Assembly: GCF_001598915.1 (NCBI RefSeq)
Contig: NZ_BDAP01000002.1
Coordinates: 124,001 to 188,000, forward strand
DNA: 64,000 nt
DNA from: Williamsia muralis NBRC 105860
Lineage (GTDB): Bacteria; Actinomycetota; Actinomycetes; Mycobacteriales; Mycobacteriaceae
Direction: 5' to 3'
Under the pieces are notes generated by a model. The model made no database searches. It saw only the letters and a program-made list of their open reading frames with translations, and had not been told where the DNA came from. The position numbers were made by a program, and so were the translations under genes. Shown piece after piece: positions 45,053-54,404 of the stretch (position 1 is the stretch's first letter; every line of letters begins with the position of its first letter).

Positions 45053-46222
45053 ATCAACAGGTTTCTGGCGCCCGCGCTGATCTTTTTCGGCGTCGCGGCC
45101 GTGACCGCTGCCATTGCCGTCCCGGTCTGGTTGGTCCCCCAGCTCAAGGTGGTACCGCTTGATCTCGACATCACCACCGTGGCGGTGTCGCAGCCGGCCG
45201 GAATCACCGATGACGACGAGCTGCCGGCAAAGGTCTTCGACCGCTGTTCGGTGTCCGGTCCACGCGCCGAGGTGTTCAACGCGCACCTCACCCAGCAGCG
45301 CCGCACCGTGGTCATCGAACCGTCCGACAGTGACCAGGTGACCGTGCAGTCCGGCCAGACCGTCCGGATCGACCGCATCCGCGACGGCGACGAGATCGTC
45401 GAGCCGAATGTTGCCGCTGTCGACAGCGCGCGCACGTGTTCCGACGGTGTACTCACCGGCAACATCGACGTCGTCTCACTCAACCGCGAGACGAGCAAGC
45501 CGAACGGCGAGATCCACCGCCTGCACACAGTGCAGGCGCCGGCCGGCGTTCGAACCATCGAAGACGAGAGCAACTTCGTGGAGGCGCCGCGAGAAGGCTT
45601 CCAGTACAAGTTCGGCTTCGATGTCGAGAAGTCGGAGTACCCGTACTACGACGTCAACACCCGCCAGGACGTCCCGGCCAAATTCGTCGGTGAGACCAAG
45701 ATCAACGGACTCACCGCGTACGAGTTCGTGAGCGAGGTGCCCGAGATCGATCAGGTGCAGCTCGAGACCCCCAGCGGCGAACCCGCGCCAGGGACGTCAC
45801 TCGAGATGCCTGCGAGCTGGTGGGGCATCGAAGGTGTGCCTGCCAACGAGAAGATCGTGATGGACCGCTTTGCGACCGCCACGCGGCATGTGTGGGTGGA
45901 ACCGAAGACGGGAACCGTCTTGCGTGGACTCGAAGAGCAGCACCAGTACTTCAAGTCGCCCGGTTGGGAAGATCCGGGTCTTGCCCAGCCCATCCGCGAC
46001 TTCCGGATGGACGTGTTCAAGGCGACGATGGCCTGGGATTCGGCAACCGAAGACCGGCAGTCGGACAAAGCCTCCGGCTATGTCGATCAGCTCCGGTGGG
46101 GTGGCGTCATCATCCCGGCGATCGTGGGAACGATCGGTGGCATCTCGTTGATCGCGGGCATCGTCCTGCTGATCCGCCGTCGTTCTGACAGGCCCACGGG
46201 TGGTCAGGACCTCGCCGGCTGA
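45053..46222 (+). CDS. DUF3068 family protein (PorA-like)
   Basis: The protein has an N-terminal helix NRFLAPALIFFGVAAVTAAIAVPVW, then a large extracytoplasmic domain (VPLDLDITTVAVSQPAGIT, DEIVEPNVAAVDSARTC, DVPAKFVGETKINGLTAYE), and a C-terminal helix with GGVIIPAIVGTIGGISLIAG. This fits DUF3068, found mainly in mycolata. The start is unusual: the best ribosome site, AGGGAG at 45041-45046, is spaced for ATC at 45053-45055, where an ATG would be expected. The nearest legal starts, TTG 45008 and 45017, have no ribosome site. See findings. Confidence 0.85.
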   Translation: MNRFLAPALIFFGVAAVTAAIAVPVWLVPQLKVVPLDLDITTVAVSQPAGITDDDELPAKVFDRCSVSGPRAEVFNAHLTQQRRTVVIEPSDSDQVTVQSGQTVRIDRIRDGDEIVEPNVAAVDSARTCSDGVLTGNIDVVSLNRETSKPNGEIHRLHTVQAPAGVRTIEDESNFVEAPREGFQYKFGFDVEKSEYPYYDVNTRQDVPAKFVGETKINGLTAYEFVSEVPEIDQVQLETPSGEPAPGTSLEMPASWWGIEGVPANEKIVMDRFATATRHVWVEPKTGTVLRGLEEQHQYFKSPGWEDPGLAQPIRDFRMDVFKATMAWDSATEDRQSDKASGYVDQLRWGGVIIPAIVGTIGGISLIAGIVLLIRRRSDRPTGGQDLAG

Positions 46223-46240
46223 GCAAGGGTCACAACACGA

Positions 46241-46275
46241 ATCAGGGCGACGCGCATTGTGCGCGTCGCCCTGAT
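46241..46275. terminator. Strong bidirectional terminator between DUF3068 gene and msrA
   Basis: ATCAGGGCGACGCGC (46241-46255) and GCGCGTCGCCCTGAT (46261-46275) form a perfect 15-pair stem with a 5-base loop. It lies between two converging genes. Confidence 0.88.
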
Positions 46276-46318
46276 GTGTCATGTGCCGATGATCAGACCG
46301 CGATCACCGGCGCGGTGA

Positions 46319-46828
46319 TCACGCGCTGGCGTTCTCCCGCCGCGGCAACTTCCAGCCCGGACGCACGAAGTGACACGTGTACCCGTTCGGAATGCGCTGC
46401 AGGTAGTCCTGATGCTCGGGCTCGGCCTCCCAGAATGGTCCCGCAGGAACCACTTCGGTGACGACCTTGCCTGGCCACAGGCCTGACGCGTCGACATCGG
46501 CGATGGTGTCGAGAGCGACGCGCTTCTGCTCGTCGTCGGTGTAGAAGATCGCCGATCGGTAGCTCATCCCGATGTCGTTGCCCTGCCGGTTCTTGGTCGA
46601 CGGGTCGTGGATCTGGAAGAAGAACTCGAGAAGATCCCGGTAGCTCGTCTGTTCGGGGTCGAACTCGATCTCGAGGGCCTCCGCATGGGTGCCGTGGTTG
46701 CGGTACGTCGCGTTGGGTACGTCGCCGCCGGTGTAGCCGACACGAGTGGAGATGACGCCCGGCTGCCTACGAACCAGTTCCTGGACGCCCCAGAAACATC
46801 CGCCCGCCAGTATCGCCTTTTCGGTCAT
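46319..46828 (-). CDS. msrA: Peptide methionine-S-sulfoxide reductase MsrA
   Basis: A 169-residue protein with the MsrA signature [15 protein letters not shown] (catalytic Cys in GCFWG), [19 protein letters not shown], and [16 protein letters not shown]. It reduces the S-form of methionine sulfoxide. The start at 46828 overlaps the msrB stop by 4 bases (ATGA), so the two are translated together and repair both diastereomers of oxidised methionine. Confidence 0.95.
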   Translation of the reverse strand: MTEKAILAGGCFWGVQELVRRQPGVISTRVGYTGGDVPNATYRNHGTHAEALEIEFDPEQTSYRDLLEFFFQIHDPSTKNRQGNDIGMSYRSAIFYTDDEQKRVALDTIADVDASGLWPGKVVTEVVPAGPFWEAEPEHQDYLQRIPNGYTCHFVRPGWKLPRRENASA

Positions 46829-47286
46829 CGTGTGGCCTCCTTGCTGTTGAACAGATGCAGGTACTCGCCGTAGCCGGCGCTTTCCATCTCGGCGACCGGG
46901 ATGAACCGGAGTGCGGCCGAGTTGATGCAGTAACGCAGACCACCTTCGTCGATCGGTCCGTCGTTGAAGACGTGTCCCAGGTGGCTGTCGCCATGGGTGG
47001 ACCGGACTTCGGTGCGCACCATGCCGTGGGTGCTGTCCGTCTTCTCGACCACGTTCGCCGGTTCGATCGGCGTGGTGAAGCTGGGCCATCCGCAGCCGCT
47101 GTCGAACTTCTTCGTCGACGTGAACAGGGGCTCACCGGACACGATGTCGACGTACAGGCCGGCCTCGTGGTTGTCCCAGAATTCGTTCCGGAAGGCCGGC
47201 TCGGTGGCCGACTTCTGGGTGACGGCGAACTGCGCCGGGTTCAACCGGGCGACGGCGTCGGGGTCTTTGCGATATTCATGCGACAC
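46825..47286 (-). CDS. msrB: Peptide methionine-R-sulfoxide reductase MsrB
   Basis: A 153-residue SelR-type protein: [47 protein letters not shown], and the catalytic Cys in [15 protein letters not shown]. The CxxC zinc pairs seen in some MsrB proteins are absent, so this is the zinc-less form. It forms an operon with msrA. Confidence 0.95.
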   Translation of the reverse strand: MSHEYRKDPDAVARLNPAQFAVTQKSATEPAFRNEFWDNHEAGLYVDIVSGEPLFTSTKKFDSGCGWPSFTTPIEPANVVEKTDSTHGMVRTEVRSTHGDSHLGHVFNDGPIDEGGLRYCINSAALRFIPVAEMESAGYGEYLHLFNSKEATR

Positions 47287-47537
47287 GTTGTCCTCCTCGG
47301 GGGATTCGTCTCCGCTGGCTGCGGGACGGAGGTGTCACTCGGGTATGACAACACCAAGTGTGTCCCGGGTGTTCCTCCGACGCCAGTGGCGCATCAGCGG
47401 TCCTTGGTTGTTACCTAGGCTACCGAGTGCGTACCCCTGAATGGCTGTGCGCACGCGACCGGTGTGGACTGAGGGCATCGCGGTGACGGCGGTCGCTCGG
47501 TGGGTCGCAGATGAGCGAGTACAGCGAAGGAGGAACG

Positions 47538-48785
47538 GTGCGCGCCTGGCTGGTCTGGTCGGTGGGACTGCTGGCGTACGTCGTCGCCGTTCTGGACCGG
47601 ACAACTCTAGGTGTTTCCGGCCTCGACGCCGCCGACAGGTTCTCGGCGAGCCCCAGTGTGCTCTCCACCTTTGTGGTGTTGCAGGTGATCGTCTACGCGA
47701 GCATGCAGATCCCGGCCGGTCTGCTACTCGATCGATACGGCAGCCGGGCGTTGATCGTGACGGGCGCGCTGATCATGGCCGTCGGCCAGATGACCCTGGC
47801 CCTCACCGAGGCCCTTCCTGCCGCCATCATCGCCCGCGCATTGGTCGGGGCGGGCGACGCGTTCACCTTCATCTCGGTTCTGCGGCTGGTGCCACGGTGG
47901 TTCACGCCCAAGCGGGTACCGCTGGTGACCCAGTTGACCGGCATCCTCGGCCAACTCGGCCAGGTGCTGTCGGCGGTCCCGTTCCTTGCCCTGCTGAACG
48001 GGCCGGGCTGGACGGCCGCGTACTCCTCGGCTGTCGCGCTCGGCCTTCTCACCGCCGTGCTGGCCCTGGCTTTTGTGCGCGACGCGCCCCCCGGCACCGA
48101 CGCCACCACCGAGTCGGTATCGGTGAGGGAGACACTGCGCAGTATCAAGACGGTGTGGTCGCGCCCGGGAACCAGGCTGGGCTTCTTCAGCCATATGGGC
48201 ACCCAGTTCTCCATCACCGTCTTCGCGTTGATGTGGGGTATCCCGTATCTGACAACGGGACAGAACCTTTCGGCGGGTGCAGCGGGCGCACTGCTGAGCG
48301 CTTCGGTGGTGTCGATCATCGGTGCCGGCATCATCATCGGCTTGCTCACCGGTCGATTCCCGGCCCGACGCTCCTGGCTTGTCCTGGGAATCATGGGTAG
48401 CAATGCGGCCATCTGGACTGTGGTGCTGGCATTGCCGGCACCCGCACCCACGTGGCTCTTGGTGATTCTCGTGGTGGTCATCTCGGTGGGCGGGCCAGGA
48501 TCGGTGGTCGGTTTCGACTTCGCGCGTACCTTCAATCCCAGCAAGAGCCTCGGGACCGCACAGGGCATGGTCAACATGGGTGGCTTCCTGGTGTCGCTGA
48601 TCGTGATGCAGGTGATGGGAATCATCATCGGGGCGATGGGCGGCTACTCGTTCGACTCGTTCCGGGTGGCATGGACGGTGCAATACGCCGTCTGGCTGAT
48701 CGCTACCGTCGGTATCTTGAGCACTCGTCGCAAGGCCGTTCGCGAGATGGAACGCGAGAAACGCGCGCAGCTCGAGGAGTATTAG
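47538..48785 (+). CDS. MFS transporter
   Basis: A 415-residue permease with 12 hydrophobic segments and MFS loops: QIPAGLLLDRYGSRALIVTG (motif A), GAGDAFTFISVLRLVPRWF, and GILGQLGQVLSAVPF. The exporter type cannot be specified. GTG 47538 is chosen because AAGGAGGA at 47527-47534 is ideally spaced; ATG 47511 lies upstream of that site. The C-terminus is highly charged (REMEREKRAQLEEY). Confidence 0.9.
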   Translation: MRAWLVWSVGLLAYVVAVLDRTTLGVSGLDAADRFSASPSVLSTFVVLQVIVYASMQIPAGLLLDRYGSRALIVTGALIMAVGQMTLALTEALPAAIIARALVGAGDAFTFISVLRLVPRWFTPKRVPLVTQLTGILGQLGQVLSAVPFLALLNGPGWTAAYSSAVALGLLTAVLALAFVRDAPPGTDATTESVSVRETLRSIKTVWSRPGTRLGFFSHMGTQFSITVFALMWGIPYLTTGQNLSAGAAGALLSASVVSIIGAGIIIGLLTGRFPARRSWLVLGIMGSNAAIWTVVLALPAPAPTWLLVILVVVISVGGPGSVVGFDFARTFNPSKSLGTAQGMVNMGGFLVSLIVMQVMGIIIGAMGGYSFDSFRVAWTVQYAVWLIATVGILSTRRKAVREMEREKRAQLEEY

Positions 48786-48882
48786 TCGGCCAGTGCGCAG
48801 GGATCGGCGTGCGCCCATCTACGTTGGGGTCACGACACCCACCGGACATGCTCACTTGATGAGTCAGCGAGAAGGGCCGATG

Positions 48883-49857
48883 ATGACCCGAAACAACCGC
48901 CCACGCGGCCTGCACAGCGTGCCTACCAACGCGGACCGGCAGGGCGTTGAGGCCGTCATCGATGCGCTGCCGATCGGTGCGGTCGTTCTGTCGCAAAATG
49001 GGCTTCTGCAACTCGCCAATGACGTGGCAAGCAACTTGTTCGATCTCGATGAACGCCAGGTCGACGATATGTCGTTTCCGGACGGGTTCGGGATATCGTT
49101 TCACGACACCCATGGGGAAGTCGTTGAGTCGCAGTCTATTTCAAGTTACCGCGCCGATCACGGCGACATAATAGACACTGCGACAGTCTCTTTCGAGAAT
49201 CTCATCGGTCAGACGGTGTGGCTTGAAGTGTCCCGAGCTGACCTCCGGCTGGACGATCCCGAATGCTCGGTGTTGTTGTCTTTCCGCGACATCACGGAAC
49301 TTCATCTCTCGCGGAAACGTTTGTTCGCCGGCGACGTGAACGATCAGCTGACCGGGCTTCCCAGGTTGCCCGCCGTCCTCGAGCACCTCGCCTCGCTGCT
49401 CGAGTCTGCGCCCGACGATGTCGGCCGCAGCAACGTTGTGATGGTCATCAATTTCGACAAGCTGAGAGAACTCAACGCCTCATTGGGCCACCTACGCGGC
49501 GACGAGGCCCTCGCCGAGACCGCTCAACGCCTACGCGACAGCCTTCCCCAGCCTCATCTGCTGGGTCGGGTCGTCGGTGCAGAGTTCATCGCAGTTCTCC
49601 AAGGAGTGGATCAGGACTTCGTCGACGACGTCTCCGATTCCATCCACCTGGCGTTGACCGAACCGGTGGTCGTCGAAGAGACTGCTGTCCGGTTGCGGGC
49701 CAGTGTGGGAATCACCCACATATCACCACACGACGAACGCAGCCCAGAGGAGATCGTCAGCTCCGCGGACACCGCAATGTACGTCGCCCGCAACAAGGGC
49801 GGCGGCCACACCGTTGACTTCGGCTCCCTGCAAATTCGAGATGTCCTAGAAGACTGA
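48883..49857 (+). CDS. PAS domain protein with degenerate GGDEF
   Basis: A 324-residue signalling protein. The N-terminal PAS-like domain has VIDALPIGAVVLSQNGLLQL and VLLSFRDITELHLSRKRL. A GGDEF domain follows, with DQLTGLPRLPAVLEHLASLL and VVMVINFDKLRELNASLGH. The catalytic loop reads GRVVGAEF in place of RxGGDEF, so diguanylate cyclase activity is unlikely and a sensor or GTP-binding role is more plausible. ATG 48883 sits six bases after GAAGGG; 48859 is an alternative. Confidence 0.82.
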   Translation: MTRNNRPRGLHSVPTNADRQGVEAVIDALPIGAVVLSQNGLLQLANDVASNLFDLDERQVDDMSFPDGFGISFHDTHGEVVESQSISSYRADHGDIIDTATVSFENLIGQTVWLEVSRADLRLDDPECSVLLSFRDITELHLSRKRLFAGDVNDQLTGLPRLPAVLEHLASLLESAPDDVGRSNVVMVINFDKLRELNASLGHLRGDEALAETAQRLRDSLPQPHLLGRVVGAEFIAVLQGVDQDFVDDVSDSIHLALTEPVVVEETAVRLRASVGITHISPHDERSPEEIVSSADTAMYVARNKGGGHTVDFGSLQIRDVLED

Positions 49858-49894
49858 TCCTTCAAGCGTGGAGCCTGGCGTGCGGAGGTTGTCG

Positions 49895-50380
49895 TCAGAG
49901 ACCGGCTGTTCGATAAGTCGGTGGAAAGCGGAACCCCATCACTGCGACCAGGGTGGAAACGCAGACAATCCCGACGTACGGCACCTGTGCCAAGTCTCGA
50001 GCAGCCAGAACAAAGGAGACGATGAAGAGCAGCAGCCCGACGACCGTACCGACGTAGGCACTGAACACCACTCGGAACCATCTGTCCCGTGACGCCCTCC
50101 GCTCACCGTCGCCGGAGGCTCTGAGGAAGAGCGCGCCAGTGCCAACGATGATCAGGGCCGCGATCGCCCCAGCCGGCACCGCCATGATCGCCCCGACGAC
50201 GGCGCCCACGATCGTCGTCGAAGTGACTGCGCCAACGTAACCACCGGCCAAGGTTGCCAAAAAGAGGGAAGAGAGCCACACCGTGCGAAGCCAATTCGTG
50301 GGCAGTTGCTGCTTCTCGGTGCGGCCTGAGGCGGGATGGGTCTCCCGCGAAGCTAGACCCGCATCCCCCAGGCTCCCCAT
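49895..50380 (-). CDS. Hypothetical membrane protein
   Basis: A 161-residue protein with four hydrophobic segments ([77 protein letters not shown]). A short charged loop GDGERRASRDRWF separates the pairs. Family not recognised. Starts at 50380 or 50398 are both possible. It is divergent from a small membrane protein gene. Confidence 0.6.
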   Translation of the reverse strand: MGSLGDAGLASRETHPASGRTEKQQLPTNWLRTVWLSSLFLATLAGGYVGAVTSTTIVGAVVGAIMAVPAGAIAALIIVGTGALFLRASGDGERRASRDRWFRVVFSAYVGTVVGLLLFIVSFVLAARDLAQVPYVGIVCVSTLVAVMGFRFPPTYRTAGL

Positions 50381-50431
50381 TCTGTGATCGTCGCACATGT
50401 AACGCGTGCAGTTGAGTGAGAAGATCACGAG

Positions 50432-50644
50432 ATGCTCACGAATCGCTCGACTTTTGCGCCGTGGTTCTTTCTCATCGTTGCAGGGCTTGCCGGGCTACTC
50501 GGCAGCGGCGACCTGTCTGCCCGCGACACAGGCAACAGAGTATTTGTCTGGCTCATTGCTGCGGCTGTGGTCACCGCCATCCAAAACGTCAGGCCGATGT
50601 CTCGCGAGCAGTCAGATGATAGGCAAATCAGCGATAAGCGGTAG
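50432..50644 (+). CDS. Small two-helix membrane protein
   Basis: A 70-residue protein with hydrophobic segments APWFFLIVAGLAGLLGSG and VFVWLIAAAVVTAIQNV and a charged tail. It is divergent from the preceding membrane gene. No family recognised. Composition and two clear helices suggest a real gene, but no strong ribosome site precedes ATG 50432. Confidence 0.45.
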   Translation: MLTNRSTFAPWFFLIVAGLAGLLGSGDLSARDTGNRVFVWLIAAAVVTAIQNVRPMSREQSDDRQISDKR

Positions 50645-50762
50645 TCGACGATCCACCCAGGTTGTTTCGAGGAATGGAGTTGACCCCGACGAAACCTTAC
50701 GTTTGCCGGCCGTGGGTGTTCTGTTTCGATTCGCGTCTTTCGGGGTCGACAACCTGTGGGGT

Positions 50763-52364
50763 ATGCCTGAGACGAATCCCATGTTGAACCGCCGTACGCT
50801 GCTGCGCGCCGGCGCCATCGGCGCTCTGCTCATCCCGGCCGGAAGTGCACTTGCGGCATGTGGCGGGTCCGGATCGGCAACGTCACCGTCGTCGAGCGGA
50901 CTGGCGGTGCCACGCCCGCGGCTCACCCACGGAATCGCAAGCGGAGATCCGCGCGCCGATGGCGCCCTCATCTGGGCGCGTTCCGACACCCCAGCGACGA
51001 TGTTTGTCGAGACATCCGCAACCGAGTCTTTCACGAATACAAAGCAATTCACCGGGCCGATGCTCACGCCGGCGTCGGACGGAACCGGACGTGTGCGACT
51101 CACCGGTCTCGAGCCCGGCCAGACAGTCCACTACCGCGTAATCCTCGAAGGAGAAAGCGGCGCTCGGTCCGAGCCCCTGACCGGTGTGTTCACCACGGTG
51201 CCGGCTCGACCGGGAACGTTGCGCTTCGCTTGGTCGGGAGATGTTGTGGGGCAAGGCTGGGGCATCAACGAAAGCATGGGAGGTATGGCCATTTTCGGCG
51301 CGATTGCTGATCTGAGGCCCGACTTCTTCCTGCACTCCGGTGACGCGATCTACGCGGATGGTCCGGTCGCGGAGTCTCAAAAGCAAAACAACGGTGGCAC
51401 GTATGTGAACGTGACAACGGACGCGAAATCGCATGTGGCCGAGACGCTCGACGATTTCCGGGGCAACTACGCATACAACCTGACCGACTCCCACTACCGT
51501 AGGTTTGCCGCGAACGTCCCGCAGATTGTTCAATGGGACGACCACGAGGTGGTCAACAACTGGTTCCCCGGGGAGTCCCTCGCCGGGCAGGATCGCAAGG
51601 GCTACACCGAAACCGATGTGGACACACTCGCTGGTTTCGCCGCGCAAGCCTGGCAGGAGTGGCAGCCCGTCCAACCCAGTGAAGCCGTCGACGGACGTCT
51701 GTACCGCAAGATTGCCTACGGTCCGGACTTGGACGTCTTTGTCCTCGACATGCGTAGCTACAAAGATCCGAATCCGAACGCATGGAGCCCGAACAGCCCG
51801 GAGGGTGTCCTCGGGGCCAAGCAGACGCAGTGGCTCATCAACGGATTGACGACGTCCTCGGCGACGTGGAAGGTCGTGGCGAACGACCTGCCCTTGTCGA
51901 TCGTCGTGCCTGACAAGGCAACAGATCCCGTTGTAGGGCCGAAATCGATGGAAGGTGTTGCGCAGGGCGATAATGGCCAACCTCTTGGCCGTGAGATCGC
52001 CTTCTCCAGAGTCCTGTCCCAGACCAAGAACGTCCCCAACATCGTTTATCTGACCGCCGATGTGCACTACACCGCCGCCATCTCGTATGAGCCGAGCCGG
52101 GCCGGGTTCACCGACTTTGCGCCCTTCTGGGAGTTCGTGTCGGGTCCACTGAATGCCGGGGCGTTCCCGGAAAGCCCGCTCGATGGAACGTTCGGTGCCC
52201 GATACGAGTTCGTGCATGCGCCGACGGAAGCGAATGTCTCACCGGCTGAGGGCTTTCAGCACTTCGGCGAGGTGACCATCAACCCCGAAGATCGCACCTT
52301 CACGGTGAACTTACGTGACGCGAAGGGTGTCAGTCTCTACTCGAAGGTGCTGACGGCACGGTGA
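50763..52364 (+). CDS. PhoD-type alkaline phosphatase, Tat-exported
   Basis: A 533-residue phosphatase/phosphodiesterase. The signal has twin arginines (NRRTLLRAGAIGALL) and a lipobox-like LAAC at Cys33, so it may be a Tat lipoprotein. The N-terminal PhoD domain has LTHGIASGDPRADGALIWAR and GLEPGQTVHYRV. The metallophosphatase core has LRFAWSGDV, DFFLHSGDAIYADG, WDDHEVVNNW and VVANDLPLSIV. These use calcium and iron to release phosphate from esters outside the cell. ATG 50763 is used; 50781 is an alternative. Confidence 0.9.
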   Translation: MPETNPMLNRRTLLRAGAIGALLIPAGSALAACGGSGSATSPSSSGLAVPRPRLTHGIASGDPRADGALIWARSDTPATMFVETSATESFTNTKQFTGPMLTPASDGTGRVRLTGLEPGQTVHYRVILEGESGARSEPLTGVFTTVPARPGTLRFAWSGDVVGQGWGINESMGGMAIFGAIADLRPDFFLHSGDAIYADGPVAESQKQNNGGTYVNVTTDAKSHVAETLDDFRGNYAYNLTDSHYRRFAANVPQIVQWDDHEVVNNWFPGESLAGQDRKGYTETDVDTLAGFAAQAWQEWQPVQPSEAVDGRLYRKIAYGPDLDVFVLDMRSYKDPNPNAWSPNSPEGVLGAKQTQWLINGLTTSSATWKVVANDLPLSIVVPDKATDPVVGPKSMEGVAQGDNGQPLGREIAFSRVLSQTKNVPNIVYLTADVHYTAAISYEPSRAGFTDFAPFWEFVSGPLNAGAFPESPLDGTFGARYEFVHAPTEANVSPAEGFQHFGEVTINPEDRTFTVNLRDAKGVSLYSKVLTAR

Positions 52365-52573
52365 CGCGGGGTGCGTTCCGGCAATGACAGCGCCGTGTCA
52401 CAGTGTCAGAGGTACTTTGGTGGCGCGGGTTCGGTGTTGATGGTGTACACGGCCGAACCCGGTTCGCCCAGTTCCGAGCGTCTTCGGCTACTCGGATCGT
52501 GGGCTGCGGAGCACAGCCAGGCCAAGCCGTCACAGACGTAGAACATTGTCGATCAATTGATTCGGGAGTTCAC

Positions 52574-53002
52574 ATGCAGATAGTCCGCAGTTCGGTTTCG
52601 ACCACCAAGGGGCCCAGCGACTGGTTCACCGGCGATGTCTACATCGACGCCGTGGCCGCTGCGCCGGCACCATCGCGGGTGTCGGCCAACCTGGTGCATT
52701 TCATGCCCGGGGCGCGAACGCACTGGCACCGTCACCCTTTGAGTCAGACCGTGTTCGTCACCGAGGGAATCGGGTTGTGCCAGCGCCGAGGTGGACCAGT
52801 CGAGATCATCAGACCAGGTGACCGGGTCCTGTTCGAGGCCGATGAAGAGCACTGGCACGGGGCCGCGCCCAACCGGCTGATGGTCCACCTCGCCATCAAC
52901 GAGAGCAGCGAAGAGTACGACGCCGTCCAATGGCTCGCACCCGTCACAGACGAGCAGTACAACCAGGAACCGGCCACCGCGGACCTGCCTGGCTCACGCT
53001 GA
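52574..53002 (+). CDS. Cupin-domain protein
   Basis: A 142-residue single cupin. The metal-binding motif is visible in PGARTHWHRHPLSQTVFVTEG and the second motif in RPGDRVLFEADEEHWHGAAP. The three histidines and the glutamate fit a bound metal. It resembles small cupins annotated as carboxymuconolactone or hydroxynitrile-lyase type; no reaction is claimed. The ribosome site GGGAGT precedes the ATG. It converges on the secreted lipase gene. Confidence 0.85.
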   Translation: MQIVRSSVSTTKGPSDWFTGDVYIDAVAAAPAPSRVSANLVHFMPGARTHWHRHPLSQTVFVTEGIGLCQRRGGPVEIIRPGDRVLFEADEEHWHGAAPNRLMVHLAINESSEEYDAVQWLAPVTDEQYNQEPATADLPGSR

Positions 53003-53025
53003 AGAATATCCCGCAACGGGCCTGG

Positions 53026-54354
53026 TCAGTTGAAGGTGCAACCGGTGACGGGCTTGTTCGCAAACCGATCCATGAGGTAGTCGACGGCGCCACCCGTTCC
53101 GAGACCGTCGATGAGATCGGGCCCGAAGTGGTTGGGCAACACCAAGCCCGGGGTGATGGGCGGCAGCTGGTTGGTGCGGAACGTGACGTCGGCGCCCTTC
53201 TCACACCACTCGCCGGCGAGCTGCCGCGCCTGCTCGTACGGGATGGTGTCGTCGTTGATGCCGCTGGTCACGAACACCGGACTCGCCGGCGCCAGCGTGC
53301 CGATGCGTTGTTCCTCGAAGATGGGAGCAGCTTCGGGAATGGTGTCGAGGTTCTCGAGTAGAGACTTGCCGTCCCTTGTGAGCGAGCTGGTGCGCAAGAA
53401 CGGTTGCTGGAAGATCACATCACCGATGCACTCGGTTCCCAGCCGATCCAGCATTGCCTGTCCCGCAGGCGTTGTGCGCTCGGCGAGAGGCTTCTTCAGC
53501 GCGGGATGACGTGCGACGAAGCCGTTGATTGCGAAGCCGATGACACCTCCGATCAGATTGCCGTCGACCTTCGCCAGAACGTCGAGGAGATCCGCCGGGG
53601 GTGCGCCTGCCCAGGTGCCCTTGAGGTTGAGCTCGGGCGCGTCGGTCGGCTGCAGTTCGGCCGCGGCCGCCGATGCCCCACCACCTTGGGAGTAGCCCCA
53701 GAAAGCTATCGGTGTGCGAGAGCCGGTACCGCTGAGTGCGTTTGCCGCTCGGGCAGCATCGATCATCGCGTGGGCTTCCTCGACGCGGTTGACGTATGTG
53801 TGGACGCCCGGAGTGCCCAGCCCCACGTAATCGGTGACGAACACCCTTGCGCCCAGGGCATTCCAGCGTGCGGCCGACAACGCTTCTTGGTTCGCGGAGA
53901 AGGAAAGAGGGTCGGTCTGTGCAATCAACCCTGTGGCGAATGCTCGCGACGGTGCGCATTGATCGCCTTGACCCATGGTGCCCGGGCCGATGACGACGGT
54001 CGGCCGCTCTCCCTCGCCTTGCCACGGCTGGGTCGAGTCGATGAAGGTGCCGCTGACCGGCGTCGGCTCACCGTTCTCCAGACGCGAGGTGTAGAGGACG
54101 CGGCTTGCAGAACCCGGCCACGGGCCGTTCACACCCGGGATCGACACCAGTAGGGGCATAGATTCGGTTCGGATCACCGAACCCGGAGTGGTCGGGTACT
54201 CGGCGGGCATGCCGTAGAAGTCCGAGGACGGGGCAGCCGACGCAGACGGAGCCGCGCCGACGGCGGCAGCCGTCATCACCGAGACACTCAGCGCCAGTAT
54301 GGCGAAGCGAACTCGCCTGGCGGCCCCGCTGCGCGTGGAAAGGGTGTGTAGCAA
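53026..54354 (-). CDS. Secretory lipase (LIP family)
   Basis: A 442-residue secreted lipase. A long signal peptide (FAILALSVSVMTAAAVGAAP) precedes the mature protein starting near APSSDFYG. The core carries RPTVVIGPGTMGQGDQCAPS, VTDYVGLGTPGVHTYVN, the nucleophile elbow FWGYSQGGGASAAAAELQ, and SPVFVTSGINDDTIPYEQA with the catalytic Asp. The start is TTG 54352-54354, with AGGA six bases upstream. Confidence 0.87.
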   Translation of the reverse strand: MLHTLSTRSGAARRVRFAILALSVSVMTAAAVGAAPSASAAPSSDFYGMPAEYPTTPGSVIRTESMPLLVSIPGVNGPWPGSASRVLYTSRLENGEPTPVSGTFIDSTQPWQGEGERPTVVIGPGTMGQGDQCAPSRAFATGLIAQTDPLSFSANQEALSAARWNALGARVFVTDYVGLGTPGVHTYVNRVEEAHAMIDAARAANALSGTGSRTPIAFWGYSQGGGASAAAAELQPTDAPELNLKGTWAGAPPADLLDVLAKVDGNLIGGVIGFAINGFVARHPALKKPLAERTTPAGQAMLDRLGTECIGDVIFQQPFLRTSSLTRDGKSLLENLDTIPEAAPIFEEQRIGTLAPASPVFVTSGINDDTIPYEQARQLAGEWCEKGADVTFRTNQLPPITPGLVLPNHFGPDLIDGLGTGGAVDYLMDRFANKPVTGCTFN

Positions 54355-54404
54355 CGTGATTCCTGACTATGAAAGGGATTCGCCGACCGCTGGCGATCGT
54401 GGAC

